Assembly: GCA_050305975.1 (NCBI GenBank)
Contig: JBNLGI010000226.1
Location: 1-31,515, forward strand
Length of the DNA stretch: 31,515 nucleotides
Source: Thiodiazotropha sp050305975
GTDB taxonomy: Bacteria > Pseudomonadota > Gammaproteobacteria > Chromatiales > Chromatiaceae
Direction of reading: 5' to 3'
Notes under the pieces: model-generated
The model's database searches: none
What the model saw: the letters and a program-made list of their open reading frames with translations, nothing else
Told to the model about the DNA's origin: nothing
Shown here: piece after piece, positions 9,101 to 16,126 of the stretch
How positions within the stretch are numbered: position 1 is the first letter of the stretch
Layout of the letters: each line of letters starts with the position of its first letter
Position numbers and translations under genes: made by a program

Positions 9101-12100
9101 CAGCGAACTGCCGATGCGGCTGCCCGAGGAGGTGGTGCGCGCCTGTCATACGCTGCGCGGCAGCGCCAACATGGCGGGCATCATCCCGATCGCCAAGCTG
9201 GCCGAGTCGATGGAGGACTATGCCCGGGCCCTGCATGTCAAGGAGCGTCTGGCCGATGCAGAGGTCACCGATCTGCTCAACGGCTGTGTGAGCTGTTTCC
9301 GCGAGCTCCTCGAATGGTTACCGGAGGAGTTCCTGCCGGAACCTCCTTTCGAAACCTATCTGGCTCGTCTGCAGACCGCATTGCGGGACCTTGGCGTCGA
9401 AGCGCAGGTCTCCGCCTTCGCCGGGATTCCCGGGCAGGCACCTGAACCGCAGTCCGAGCCCGCATCCGAGCTGGAGTTTCCGCCGGAGCAGGAGATCATC
9501 CTGGAAGCGCCCAGCGAAACCGTGGATCGCTGGGATCTGGAGGATGTCTCCGAAATCATCGAGCCGATCGAGCCGCCGCTGGCCGAGAGCGTGAGCGAGT
9601 TGCCGCTGCCAGAGGTCGACCTGCAAGAAGAGGCCCCCTTCGACTTGGGCGAAGATGAGGAGCTGATCGAGATCTTCGTCGAAGAGGCCCGGGAGCTGCT
9701 CGACACCCTGGAGCAGGACTACGCCAAATGGGCCGCCGCTCCTGGCGATGTTGCGGTGAACGACGATATCAAACGCGCGCTGCACACCCTCAAAGGCAGT
9801 TCGCGACTGGCCGGCATTACCCCGGTGGGCGATCTCAGTCATGCCCTGGAAAGCCTCTACAATCGACTGGGTCGCAACGAGCTGCAGGCCGGCGACGAGG
9901 TAAAACAACTGGTGCGCCAGGTGCTGGACCACCTCATGAGCCAGACGGAAGCTGCCGCGGCCGGTGGCCAGATCGCCTCCTCGGCACACTGGGTCGAGGC
10001 CCTGGACAGTGTCAGCGCGGCGCCACAAGCCGAAGCAGCGGCGGAAGAGACGATCGATCCTCTGCTGCAGCAGGAGCTGGAGCAGGCCGAAGCGAGCATG
10101 CTTCAGGAGATGGGCGAGGCTGAGGCGGAGACGTCCGGGTTCTACGAAGAGCCGCTCAGCTTCCTGCACGAGGGCGAGCTGTTCCAGGTCGAAGGCGATC
10201 CGGAGCTGACCGAGATCTTCGTCGAGGAGTCGCGCGAACTCCAGTCCGCACTGGAGGAGAGCTACGGTCGCTGGGCCGCGGCGCCGACCGAACATGCGCC
10301 GCTGGACGAGATGCAGCGGGCACTGCATACCCTGAAGGGGAGTTCGCGACTGGCCGGTATCGAACCGGTGGGCGATCTCAGTCATGCCCTCGAATCGTTG
10401 TTGGTCGCAGTCGCCAGTGGAAAACTGGAGCCCAATGAAGCGGTCCTGAGCGCCACCCGGGAGGTGCTCGATCTGCTGGCGACACAGACCGAGGCTGCCG
10501 AAGCCGGTGGCGGCATACCACAATCCAGCCGACTGCTCGAACACCTGCAGTCGCTGCTCGAATCGCCCGGCGCGCTGCCAGCCGGAGAATCGGTCGACCC
10601 GAATATCCGCGAAGCCCTGGAGAACGAGGCTGCGCAGCAACCGTATGTGATCGAAAGCGCCGCTGAACAAGAAGTCGCGGAACTCCCGTCTGAAGAGGAA
10701 CAGGCGGCGGTTGAACTGGGTGAAAGCCTGTTCGAACTCGACGCAAGCGAAGCGGAGAGCGCGGACGAAGCCGACGAATCCTTCATCGTGATGGAGGAGG
10801 ATCTACTGCTCGACGTGGGCGAAGACGAAGAACTGGTGCAGATCTTTGTCGAAGAGGCGAAGGAGTTCATCGAAAAGATCGAGGGCCACTTTCAGAACTG
10901 GCTGGATCAGACGGATGATCTGTCGCTGATCGACGGCATACAGCGCAATCTGCACACCCTGAAGGGCAGTGCCCGACTGGCCGGTATCATGCCGGTGGGT
11001 GACCTCAGTCATGCGGTCGAGTCGCTGATGACCGCCCTGGCCGAACGCGAGATCGATCCCATTCCGGTGGTGACCGACGCGGCACGCCAGGCCATCGATT
11101 ATCTGGCCCATCAGGTGGAAATCATCAGCTCCACCGGCAAGGTGCCTGCCTCCGACGAATTGGTCGAGGGTCTGCATGCACTGCTCGGTGGAGAGCTGGA
11201 GACCACCATGAAGGGGTTGGTGGAGCCCATTCAGACGAAGCCGGAGAGCGAACCCGAGTCCACCATCCCGGGTGCATCCGAGGCGCCGTCCGCGGGTGCC
11301 GCGGAGATGCCGCAAACGCATACGGCCGACGTCATTCCCATCGATCGCGGGCTGGACGAGCTGCTCACCGGCAAAAAGCCCGAGGACGCGGAGGCGGCCA
11401 AACGCGCCAAGGAACAGGTCAGGGTCAGAAGCGACCTCATGGACCGGCTGGTCAATCACGCCGGCGAGGTGAGTATCTACCGTGCCCGCCTGGAGCAGCA
11501 GAACAGTGTGCTGGGCTTCAACCTGTCCGAGCTGGAGGAGACCGTTTCGCGTCTCTATATCCAGCTGCGCAACCTCGAAATCGAGACCGAGGCGCAGATT
11601 CTCTACCGTTGGGACAGGGACCACGAAGACGATCGGGAGAAGGCCGAGTTCGACCCCCTGGAGATGGACCGCTTTTCCACCATCCAGCAGCTTTCGCGAG
11701 CGCTGGCCGAGACGGTCAACGACCTGGGCAACATCAACGAATCGCTGGCCGACCTGCAGCGCGAGACCGACACTCTGCTGTTGCAACAGTCACGCATCTC
11801 GACCGATCTTCAGGACGGTTTGTTGCGTACCCGCATGGTGCCCTTCGCCCAGCTGGTGCCGCGTCTGCAGCGGCTGGTGCGCCAGACCGCCGGGCAGCTC
11901 GACAAGAAGGCCAATCTGGAGTGCTTCGGCATCGAGGGCGAGCTCGACCGCGGTATCCTCAATCGCATGATCCCCGTGCTGGAGCATCTGCTGCGCAACT
12001 CGGTCTCCCACGGCATCGAGCCGCCGTCGCTGCGCGAGCAGGTCGGCAAGCAGCCAGTGGGTCGCATCTCACTCTACCTCGATCGCGAGGCGAACGACGT

Positions 12101-13238
12101 CCTGATCACCCTCTCGGACGACGGTAAGGGACTCGACATCGCCGCCATTCGCCAGCGTGCGATCGAACAGGGCATGATCGATCCCAACGCCGATGTCAGC
12201 GACGATGACCTGATCCAGTGTGTGTTGTTGCCCGGCTTCAGTACCGCCAAGGAGGTCACGCAGATCTCCGGACGCGGCGTCGGTCTCGACGTGGTCACCA
12301 GCGAGGTCAAGCAGCTGGGTGGTTCGCTGGAGATCGATTCCCAGCCGGGACGCGGTACCAGTTTCATCATCCGTCTGCCGCTGACCCTGGCTATCACCGA
12401 CGCCCTGTTGCTGCGCATCGGCGAAGAGATCTTCGCCATCCCCCACGGCAGTGTGGAGGGTGTGGTGCGTATCCGTCGCAAGGATCTGCTGGCCTGTTAT
12501 GCCGGTGAGCAGAGCGGCTACAACTATGCCGGAAAGACCTACACCGTCTCCTACCTGGGACGCATGATGGGTATGGGCCAGCACGAAGTGCCCGATACCG
12601 CGCGCTGGCTGCCGTTGCTGTTGTTGCACACCGGTGAGCATCAGGTGGCGCTGCAGATCGATGAGCTGCTGGGTACCCGCCAAGTGGTGGTGAAATCCCT
12701 CGGCAAACAGGTCGGCAGTGTGCGCTGGATCACCGGCGGCACCATCCTTGCCGATGGTCGTGTGGCGTTGATTCTCGACCTGGCCGCGCTGGTGCGTATG
12801 GATGCAACCCATGTCACCGGCGCCGAAGAGGTGCGCGCCGCCGAGCGCAAGCGTGCCGAGGACCGGCTGCGGGTCATGGTGGTGGACGACTCCATCACCG
12901 TGCGCAAGGTCACCAGTCGTCTGCTGGAACGCAACGATATGGAGGTGGTGACGGCGAAGGACGGTGTCGAGGCGGTGGCGCTGCTGCAGGAACAGGTGCC
13001 CGATATCATGCTGCTGGATATCGAGATGCCGCGCATGGACGGCTTCGAACTGGCGCGTCATATCAACAACTCGGTCGACTACTACGGCCTGCCGATCATC
13101 ATGATCTCCTCCCGCGTGGGCGACAAGCATCGCCAGCGGGCGATGGATCTCGGCGTCAAGAAGTGTCTCGGCAAGCCCTACCAGGAGACGGAGTTGCTCG
13201 ACAGTATCAATGAAGTCCTGGCGGAGAGCAGACGATGA
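6150..13238 (+). CDS. pilL: Giant hybrid histidine kinase PilL/ChpA
   Basis: A 2362-residue CheA-type kinase, close in size and design to Pseudomonas ChpA. Residues 1-~560 are FimL-like and hold degenerate HPt-like segments: HQIARVLQM around H49, a region near 320-400, and KRVEGALRIL with K479 where His is expected. Five HPt domains follow, each opening with an acidic D-x-E-L/I-x-x-IF motif. Their phosphoryl histidines are H705, H1000, H1212, H1393 and H1602 (HTLKGS; HTLRGS in the second), joined by long Glu/Pro-rich linkers. The dimerisation region starts ~1757. The ATPase has N-box HLLRNSVSHGIE (from 1946), G1 DDGKGLD (from 1990) and G2 GRGVGLD (from 2041). A CheW domain spans ~2070-2217. 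A receiver (~2240-2362) has phosphoacceptor D2290. It probably phosphorylates PilG and PilH. Confidence 0.95.
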   Translation: MTNTQDFGALNWVKDELDVSIRQARQALESHVESPGDGSDLQSCGDHLHQIARVLQMVQVYGPSMLAEEMELVVRAMADGSVRQQEDAAEALMLALIQLPDYLEKLQGGDADIPLIILPLLNDLRAVRDAPLLSEAALFKPEIEGARVSDRITGAPNEELPLLVRKVRQKFHIGLLSWYRERDTRKGWPLLTEVFKTVQQHAGTEQVHHLFWVAEALMHGLMDGSIAPGIAVKQLFSRIDRKLKMIIDSGEQAVMEDRSSALMKNLLYYIARAKSEDDLVRQVKDAYNLDEVMPSEDQLAQGRQGLSGSNAELAESIRDAVSIELTRIKDILDLFMRDEKADMEMLAHLEAPMRKLADTLGMIGQGALRSRLNRQADNVKSLVQKGSMPEEFELMEMAGDILYVESSLSTLHTAHPSEESATEEGGWGLNLPEGEYQNLIKQTVREAKVDIAKAKEIIIGYTEVSDDTSVLESVKEGFKRVEGALRILNLNEAAEIMAKTGGFVRSNMIGSSAPPQRHQLNYLADVISAIEYYLETLVDGAGDRREILSIATASLGGLLNEGREITEYTEPAEVIDMAGSADQTEGYDLKEEEVSDLELGESSLQLEEPALPEIEEQAVEAEAVSPTEIAPVVPVTATVVGIRPEEEESAASIDKPALEEIDPEILEIFLEEAREELASIQISFPAWRQNQADEESLATFRRSFHTLKGSGRLVGAKTIGELAWSVENMLNRLIEETIKVSPEMLGLLDRVIEALPHLIDCQESGEVPQVDVGRLEQEAFALAEGKPLPAAEPAAMITSEETLQPASEAPSAELEAPELPGPEEAELQAPAENLEPVEAFQLELPEEEHLELEGGFETLQAEEVEPQGEHRDESESLIEMELPEASEAEPLPHELESEEEPSLELESIDLTSSISEFDLSSEALSETEEEPEVEATAAESESLFEDFTDSDLEIEVDTELLAIFAEESETHLQEIETFLAMATGSELPMRLPEEVVRACHTLRGSANMAGIIPIAKLAESMEDYARALHVKERLADAEVTDLLNGCVSCFRELLEWLPEEFLPEPPFETYLARLQTALRDLGVEAQVSAFAGIPGQAPEPQSEPASELEFPPEQEIILEAPSETVDRWDLEDVSEIIEPIEPPLAESVSELPLPEVDLQEEAPFDLGEDEELIEIFVEEARELLDTLEQDYAKWAAAPGDVAVNDDIKRALHTLKGSSRLAGITPVGDLSHALESLYNRLGRNELQAGDEVKQLVRQVLDHLMSQTEAAAAGGQIASSAHWVEALDSVSAAPQAEAAAEETIDPLLQQELEQAEASMLQEMGEAEAETSGFYEEPLSFLHEGELFQVEGDPELTEIFVEESRELQSALEESYGRWAAAPTEHAPLDEMQRALHTLKGSSRLAGIEPVGDLSHALESLLVAVASGKLEPNEAVLSATREVLDLLATQTEAAEAGGGIPQSSRLLEHLQSLLESPGALPAGESVDPNIREALENEAAQQPYVIESAAEQEVAELPSEEEQAAVELGESLFELDASEAESADEADESFIVMEEDLLLDVGEDEELVQIFVEEAKEFIEKIEGHFQNWLDQTDDLSLIDGIQRNLHTLKGSARLAGIMPVGDLSHAVESLMTALAEREIDPIPVVTDAARQAIDYLAHQVEIISSTGKVPASDELVEGLHALLGGELETTMKGLVEPIQTKPESEPESTIPGASEAPSAGAAEMPQTHTADVIPIDRGLDELLTGKKPEDAEAAKRAKEQVRVRSDLMDRLVNHAGEVSIYRARLEQQNSVLGFNLSELEETVSRLYIQLRNLEIETEAQILYRWDRDHEDDREKAEFDPLEMDRFSTIQQLSRALAETVNDLGNINESLADLQRETDTLLLQQSRISTDLQDGLLRTRMVPFAQLVPRLQRLVRQTAGQLDKKANLECFGIEGELDRGILNRMIPVLEHLLRNSVSHGIEPPSLREQVGKQPVGRISLYLDREANDVLITLSDDGKGLDIAAIRQRAIEQGMIDPNADVSDDDLIQCVLLPGFSTAKEVTQISGRGVGLDVVTSEVKQLGGSLEIDSQPGRGTSFIIRLPLTLAITDALLLRIGEEIFAIPHGSVEGVVRIRRKDLLACYAGEQSGYNYAGKTYTVSYLGRMMGMGQHEVPDTARWLPLLLLHTGEHQVALQIDELLGTRQVVVKSLGKQVGSVRWITGGTILADGRVALILDLAALVRMDATHVTGAEEVRAAERKRAEDRLRVMVVDDSITVRKVTSRLLERNDMEVVTAKDGVEAVALLQEQVPDIMLLDIEMPRMDGFELARHINNSVDYYGLPIIMISSRVGDKHRQRAMDLGVKKCLGKPYQETELLDSINEVLAESRR
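9780..11027 (+). repeat. Three related HPt modules within pilL
   Basis: HPt domains 3, 4 and 5 repeat the block LHTLKGS-S/A-RLAGI followed by PVGDLSHA. Copies 3 and 4 share a 26-base identical run (9822-9847 and 10365-10390), 543 bases (181 codons) apart. Copy 5 is more diverged, 209 codons further on. This points to in-frame duplication inside the gene. Confidence 0.75.
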
Positions 13239-13708
13239 GAAACGCGGTGGTCAAAGAGGTGCGCAGCGTTCTGATTCCGCTGGGCAACCGCCAGCTGCTT
13301 CTGCCCAACGCCGTGGTCGCCGAAGTGATGGGTTACCAGACCCCCGATCCGGTGGCGGATGCGCCGGACTGGTTTCTCGGCAACATCGCCTGGCGCGGCA
13401 TCATGGTTCCCGTCATCTCCTTCGAGGCCATGCAGGGTGGCGATGTGATCACGCCGGGACATCGCGGTCGTATCGCCATCATGAACACCCTCAGCAGCCA
13501 TGCCCATTTCTCCCATTTCGGGCTGGTGGTGCAGGCGATTCCCAGCCTGGTGAGAGTGAGCGCCGACAATGTGCTGCCCGTGATGCCGGGCGATGAGGGC
13601 GGCGATCCGCTGATCCGGCAGGCGGTGGAACTCGACATGAGCCCCGCCTTCGTTCCCGATCTGGATGAGATCGAGCAGCGTCTCCATTCGGTACTCGAGC
13701 AGGTTTGA
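13235..13708 (+). CDS. chpC: CheW-like protein ChpC
   Basis: A 157-residue CheW-fold protein. It opens VVKEVRSVLIPLGNRQLLLP, has the core WFLGNIAWRGIMVPVISFEA (the CheW RGxxxPVxxF hallmark), and ends with an acidic helix (DLDEIEQRLHSVLEQV). The ATG overlaps the pilL stop as ATGA, so translation is probably coupled. ChpC in Pseudomonas is the second coupling protein of the Chp system and links extra receptors to the kinase. The receptor that uses this protein is not in the window. A small hairpin follows at 13716, and the next gene starts 161 bp away, so the operon probably ends here. Confidence 0.88.
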   Translation: MRNAVVKEVRSVLIPLGNRQLLLPNAVVAEVMGYQTPDPVADAPDWFLGNIAWRGIMVPVISFEAMQGGDVITPGHRGRIAIMNTLSSHAHFSHFGLVVQAIPSLVRVSADNVLPVMPGDEGGDPLIRQAVELDMSPAFVPDLDEIEQRLHSVLEQV

Positions 13709-13715
13709 TCGTCAG

Positions 13716-13731
13716 CCGGCATTCGCGCCGG
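13716..13731 (+). terminator. Possible terminator after the pil/chp operon
   Basis: A 5-bp GC stem CCGGC/GCCGG with a 6-base loop (ATTCGC) begins 7 bases after the chpC stop. The sequence after it is pyrimidine-rich but has no proper U-run, so the call is weak. Confidence 0.35.
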
Positions 13732-13869
13732 TACTCCTTGCTTTTCCATCGCCTTGCCTGGATGCTCATCCGGTCGCACGCCGCGAATTGCATGGCAGGC
13801 ATGACGGCAAAATGTTGCTAACCTATGCAGATCCAACAGGATGCATGAACCAGAATCGGGAGAAGCGGC

Positions 13870-14322
13870 ATGGCATATGGGATTGAGTATTGGCACTGGA
13901 TCGTATTCGGCGTGCTGCTGGTGCTGAGCGAGATCGCGCTGACCACTTTTTTCGTGCTCTGGTTCGGTGTCGCCGCCGTCGTCGTCGGCATCATTCTGTT
14001 TTTCGCCCCCGGGCTCGCGCTCAGCTGGCAGATCTTCATCTGGACCCTGCTCTCCTCGCTGCTGGCTGTTGCCTGGTTCAGATATCTCAAGCCGCTCTCC
14101 ATCGATCGTACCAAGGCGGGGCTTTCGCGCGAGGCGATCGTGGGCGAGGTCGGTCAGGTTATCAGCGTGCCGGGCGAGGAGCGGCGCGGTCGCATGCGCT
14201 TCCCCGCCCCCATCCTCGGCGCCGACGAGTGGCTGATCATCTCGTCGGACAGCCTGGCCATCGGTGATCGGGTGCGGGTCAAGGATGTGTCGGGGAATTC
14301 ACTGTTGGTGGAAAAGGTCTAG
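13870..14322 (+). CDS. NfeD family membrane protein (short form)
   Basis: A 150-residue inner-membrane protein. Residues 5-~75 form two or three membrane segments (WIVFGVLLVLSEIALTTFFV, then VVVGIILFFAPGLAL, then IFIWTLLSSLLAVAWF). The C-terminal ~70 residues are the OB-fold NfeD domain, from AIVGEVGQVISVPG to GDRVRVKDVSGNSLLVEKV. This is the short form without the ClpP-like protease domain. NfeD proteins pair with SPFH proteins in membrane microdomains and quality control, and the downstream neighbour is exactly such a protein, 27 bp away. GGAG lies just upstream of the ATG. Confidence 0.9.
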   Translation: MAYGIEYWHWIVFGVLLVLSEIALTTFFVLWFGVAAVVVGIILFFAPGLALSWQIFIWTLLSSLLAVAWFRYLKPLSIDRTKAGLSREAIVGEVGQVISVPGEERRGRMRFPAPILGADEWLIISSDSLAIGDRVRVKDVSGNSLLVEKV

Positions 14323-14337
14323 CGCAGGAGTAAATCG

Positions 14338-14343
14338 AAGGAG
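14338..14343 (+). promoter_or_regulatory. Ribosome binding site fixing the SPFH start
   Basis: AAGGAG abuts the ATG at 14344 with no spacer but lies 6 bases before the in-frame ATG at 14350, so translation should begin at 14350. Confidence 0.65.
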
Positions 14344-14349
14344 ATGGAG

Positions 14350-15198
14350 ATGAACGCAGGTTTGTACGTGGTCGTTGCCCTGTTCGTGCTGGTGCTGGTG
14401 ACGCTGGCGAAAGGGGTGCGGCTGGTGCCGCAAGGCTATAAATGGGTGGTGCAGCGATTGGGTAAATATCACACCACTTTGGGGCCGGGACTGAACATCA
14501 TCATTCCCTATGTCGATTCGGTGGCCTATAAGGTGACCACCAAGGATATCGTGCTCGATATCCCCTCCCAGGAGGTCATCACCAGGGACAACGCGGTGAT
14601 CATCGCCAACGCGGTGGCCTACATCAACATCATTTCCCCCGAGAAGGCGGTCTACGGCGTGGAGGACTACGAGATCGCCATCCAGACCCTGGTGCAGACC
14701 ACCCTGCGTTCGATCATCGGCGAGATGGACCTGGACGACGCCCTCTCGTCGCGCGACATGATCAAGGCCCATCTGAAGACCTCCATCTCCGACGATATCG
14801 CCGACTGGGGCATCACCCTGAAGACAGTGGAGATCCAGGATATCAATCCCTCCGGCACCATGCAGAAGGCGATGGAGGAGCAGGCGGCCGCCGAGCGCGC
14901 TCGACGCGCCACCGTGACCCGGGCGGATGGTGACAAGCAGGCCGCCATTCTGGAGGCGGAGGGCCGGCTCGAAGCCTCCAGACGGGACGCCGAGGCGCAG
15001 GTGGTGCTGGCCCAGGCGAGCCAGAAGGCGATCCAGCTGGTGACCGAGGCGATCGGCAACCAGGAACTGCCGGTGGTCTACCTGCTGGGTGAGAAGTATG
15101 TGAAGTCACTGGAGAATGTGGCCAAGTCGGATAATGGCAAGATGGTGGTCTTTCCCGCCGATATCCCGGCTGCGATCAAGGGTATGATGAGTCGATAG
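14350..15198 (+). CDS. SPFH/stomatin-like membrane scaffold (QmcA-type)
   Basis: A 282-residue band-7 protein. One N-terminal membrane segment (LYVVVALFVLVLVTLA) is followed by the SPFH domain, with VPQGYKWVVQRLGKYHTTLG, PYVDSVAYKVTTKDIVLDIP and AIQTLVQTTLRSIIGEMDLD. A charged Ala/Glu coiled coil then runs through MEEQAAAERARRATVTRADG. Such proteins form large oligomeric rings or cages that organise membrane domains and often modulate FtsH. With the preceding nfeD it forms a well-known conserved gene pair. It ends 36 bp before a palindromic element. Length and domain order are normal for QmcA, but the symbol is left blank because several SPFH subfamilies look alike. Confidence 0.92.
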   Translation: MNAGLYVVVALFVLVLVTLAKGVRLVPQGYKWVVQRLGKYHTTLGPGLNIIIPYVDSVAYKVTTKDIVLDIPSQEVITRDNAVIIANAVAYINIISPEKAVYGVEDYEIAIQTLVQTTLRSIIGEMDLDDALSSRDMIKAHLKTSISDDIADWGITLKTVEIQDINPSGTMQKAMEEQAAAERARRATVTRADGDKQAAILEAEGRLEASRRDAEAQVVLAQASQKAIQLVTEAIGNQELPVVYLLGEKYVKSLENVAKSDNGKMVVFPADIPAAIKGMMSR

Positions 15199-15234
15199 CC
15201 AGGGCTGTAATCCCCATCGCAGAATGTCGCATAC

Positions 15235-15407
15235 TCGGGCCTGTCAACACTATCCAATAGGTCCGGCTGCCCCTGAAAAAAACGCCAATCCAGGCGCGCG
15301 AGAAGAGAAGTCTGGCGCTCCAAATGAACGACGAACAACGCCGAGTGGCGTTTTTTCAGAGGCAACCCGAATGGCTGGGGCTGTTTGAGTCGTGTTGACA
15401 GGCCCGA
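15235..15407. mobile_element. MITE-like palindromic element, 173 bp
   Basis: The ends are perfect 16-bp inverted repeats, TCGGGCCTGTCAACAC at 15235-15250 and its complement at 15392-15407. Further in, CTGAAAAAAACGCCA (from 15278) is mirrored by TGGCGTTTTTTCAG (15346-15359) with one base missing, so the whole unit is a long imperfect palindrome. It encodes no transposase, and no clear target-site duplication is visible next to the ends. The right arm supplies the start codon of the M23 peptidase. The size and shape fit a non-autonomous miniature element. Confidence 0.6.
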
Positions 15408-15907
15408 AAAAGCTTGTTGTTTTTCTGTTGTCGGTGATTGCCGTTGGCTTTGTCGTTCCGGAAAGGATCGCCATTCCTGTGGTGGGCGCATCAAAGCATG
15501 ACTGGAATGCAGACTCGTTTTGGTTCGAGCCCTGGGGTACATCAGGGGTTCACAAGGGCATTGATATATTTGCCGGTATTGGTCAACCTGTTGCGAGTAC
15601 GACAGACGGAATAGTTCTCTATGCTGGCCACCTTTCAAAAGGTGGCAATGTCGTTCTGGTGCTTGGGCCAAAGTGGCGTTTTCACTATTTTGCGCATCTA
15701 GACAGGGTAGATACTTCGTTGTTCAGTCTTGTGCACTCTGGTGAGGTGATCGGTACGGTGGGTGATAGCGGAAATGCCAAAGGCAAGCCGCCCCATCTGC
15801 ACTATTCAATTGTCCGGTTATTGCCCGTACTTTGGGATATTGACAGTTCCACCCAAGGATATAAAAAGGCATTTTTTATCGATCCAAGTTCATACCTGAG
15901 CGGTTAG
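15392..15907 (+). CDS. M23 (LytM-type) metallopeptidase
   Basis: A 171-residue protein with an N-terminal membrane or signal segment (KKLVVFLLSVIAVGFVV). Its LytM domain carries the zinc ligands H54 and D58 (GVHKGIDIFA) and the HLH pair H135/H137 (PPHLHYSI), in the order used by M23 endopeptidases that cut peptidoglycan cross-links. The core is intact and it may be active in the periplasm. It lacks LysM or coiled-coil parts. The start is uncertain: there is no in-frame ATG near the N-terminus. The GTG at 15392 (or TTG at 15395) lies inside the inverted repeat of the palindromic element and has only a poor ribosome site, so the native 5' end may have been replaced. Confidence 0.82.
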   Translation: MLTGPKKLVVFLLSVIAVGFVVPERIAIPVVGASKHDWNADSFWFEPWGTSGVHKGIDIFAGIGQPVASTTDGIVLYAGHLSKGGNVVLVLGPKWRFHYFAHLDRVDTSLFSLVHSGEVIGTVGDSGNAKGKPPHLHYSIVRLLPVLWDIDSSTQGYKKAFFIDPSSYLSG

Positions 15908-15935
15908 CGGGCTGATATGTAAAGCGCCGACGGGT

Positions 15936-16013
15936 GGCCGGATAAGGCGAAAAGGCGGAGTGTGCAGGTCAGTAGATGAGCCTTTTGAGTCCGTTCGAGG
16001 TTTTTCGCCGGCC
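15936..16013. repeat. Imperfect inverted repeat, REP-like
   Basis: GGCCGGATAAGGCGAAAA (15936-15953) is partly mirrored by TTTTCGCCGGCC at 16002-16013. Inside it, AAAAGGC (15950-15956) pairs with GCCTTTT (15980-15986). The first 14 bases match, from memory, one half of the E. coli REP palindrome. It lies in the 219-bp gap between the M23 gene and zapE and might form a transcript-end structure. Confidence 0.35.
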
Positions 16014-16126
16014 TCGCGAGCAGCCGCTATCCCGGATCCAGGCGCAGATAAGAATCAGGGCCTCATCGCCTAAGATACAGATCCGCAAAACAACGCGGAA
16101 ACTTCACTAGAGAATAACCATTCGAT

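Noticed and set aside
9318..10670. 450-codon minus-strand frame inside pilL
   Set aside because: Shadow of the repetitive acidic pilL sequence; the plus frame has intact HPt domains.
15078..15671. 197-codon minus frame across the palindromic element and M23 gene
   Set aside because: It runs antisense to the M23 core with its intact zinc ligands; the frame over the element is probably a by-product of the palindrome.
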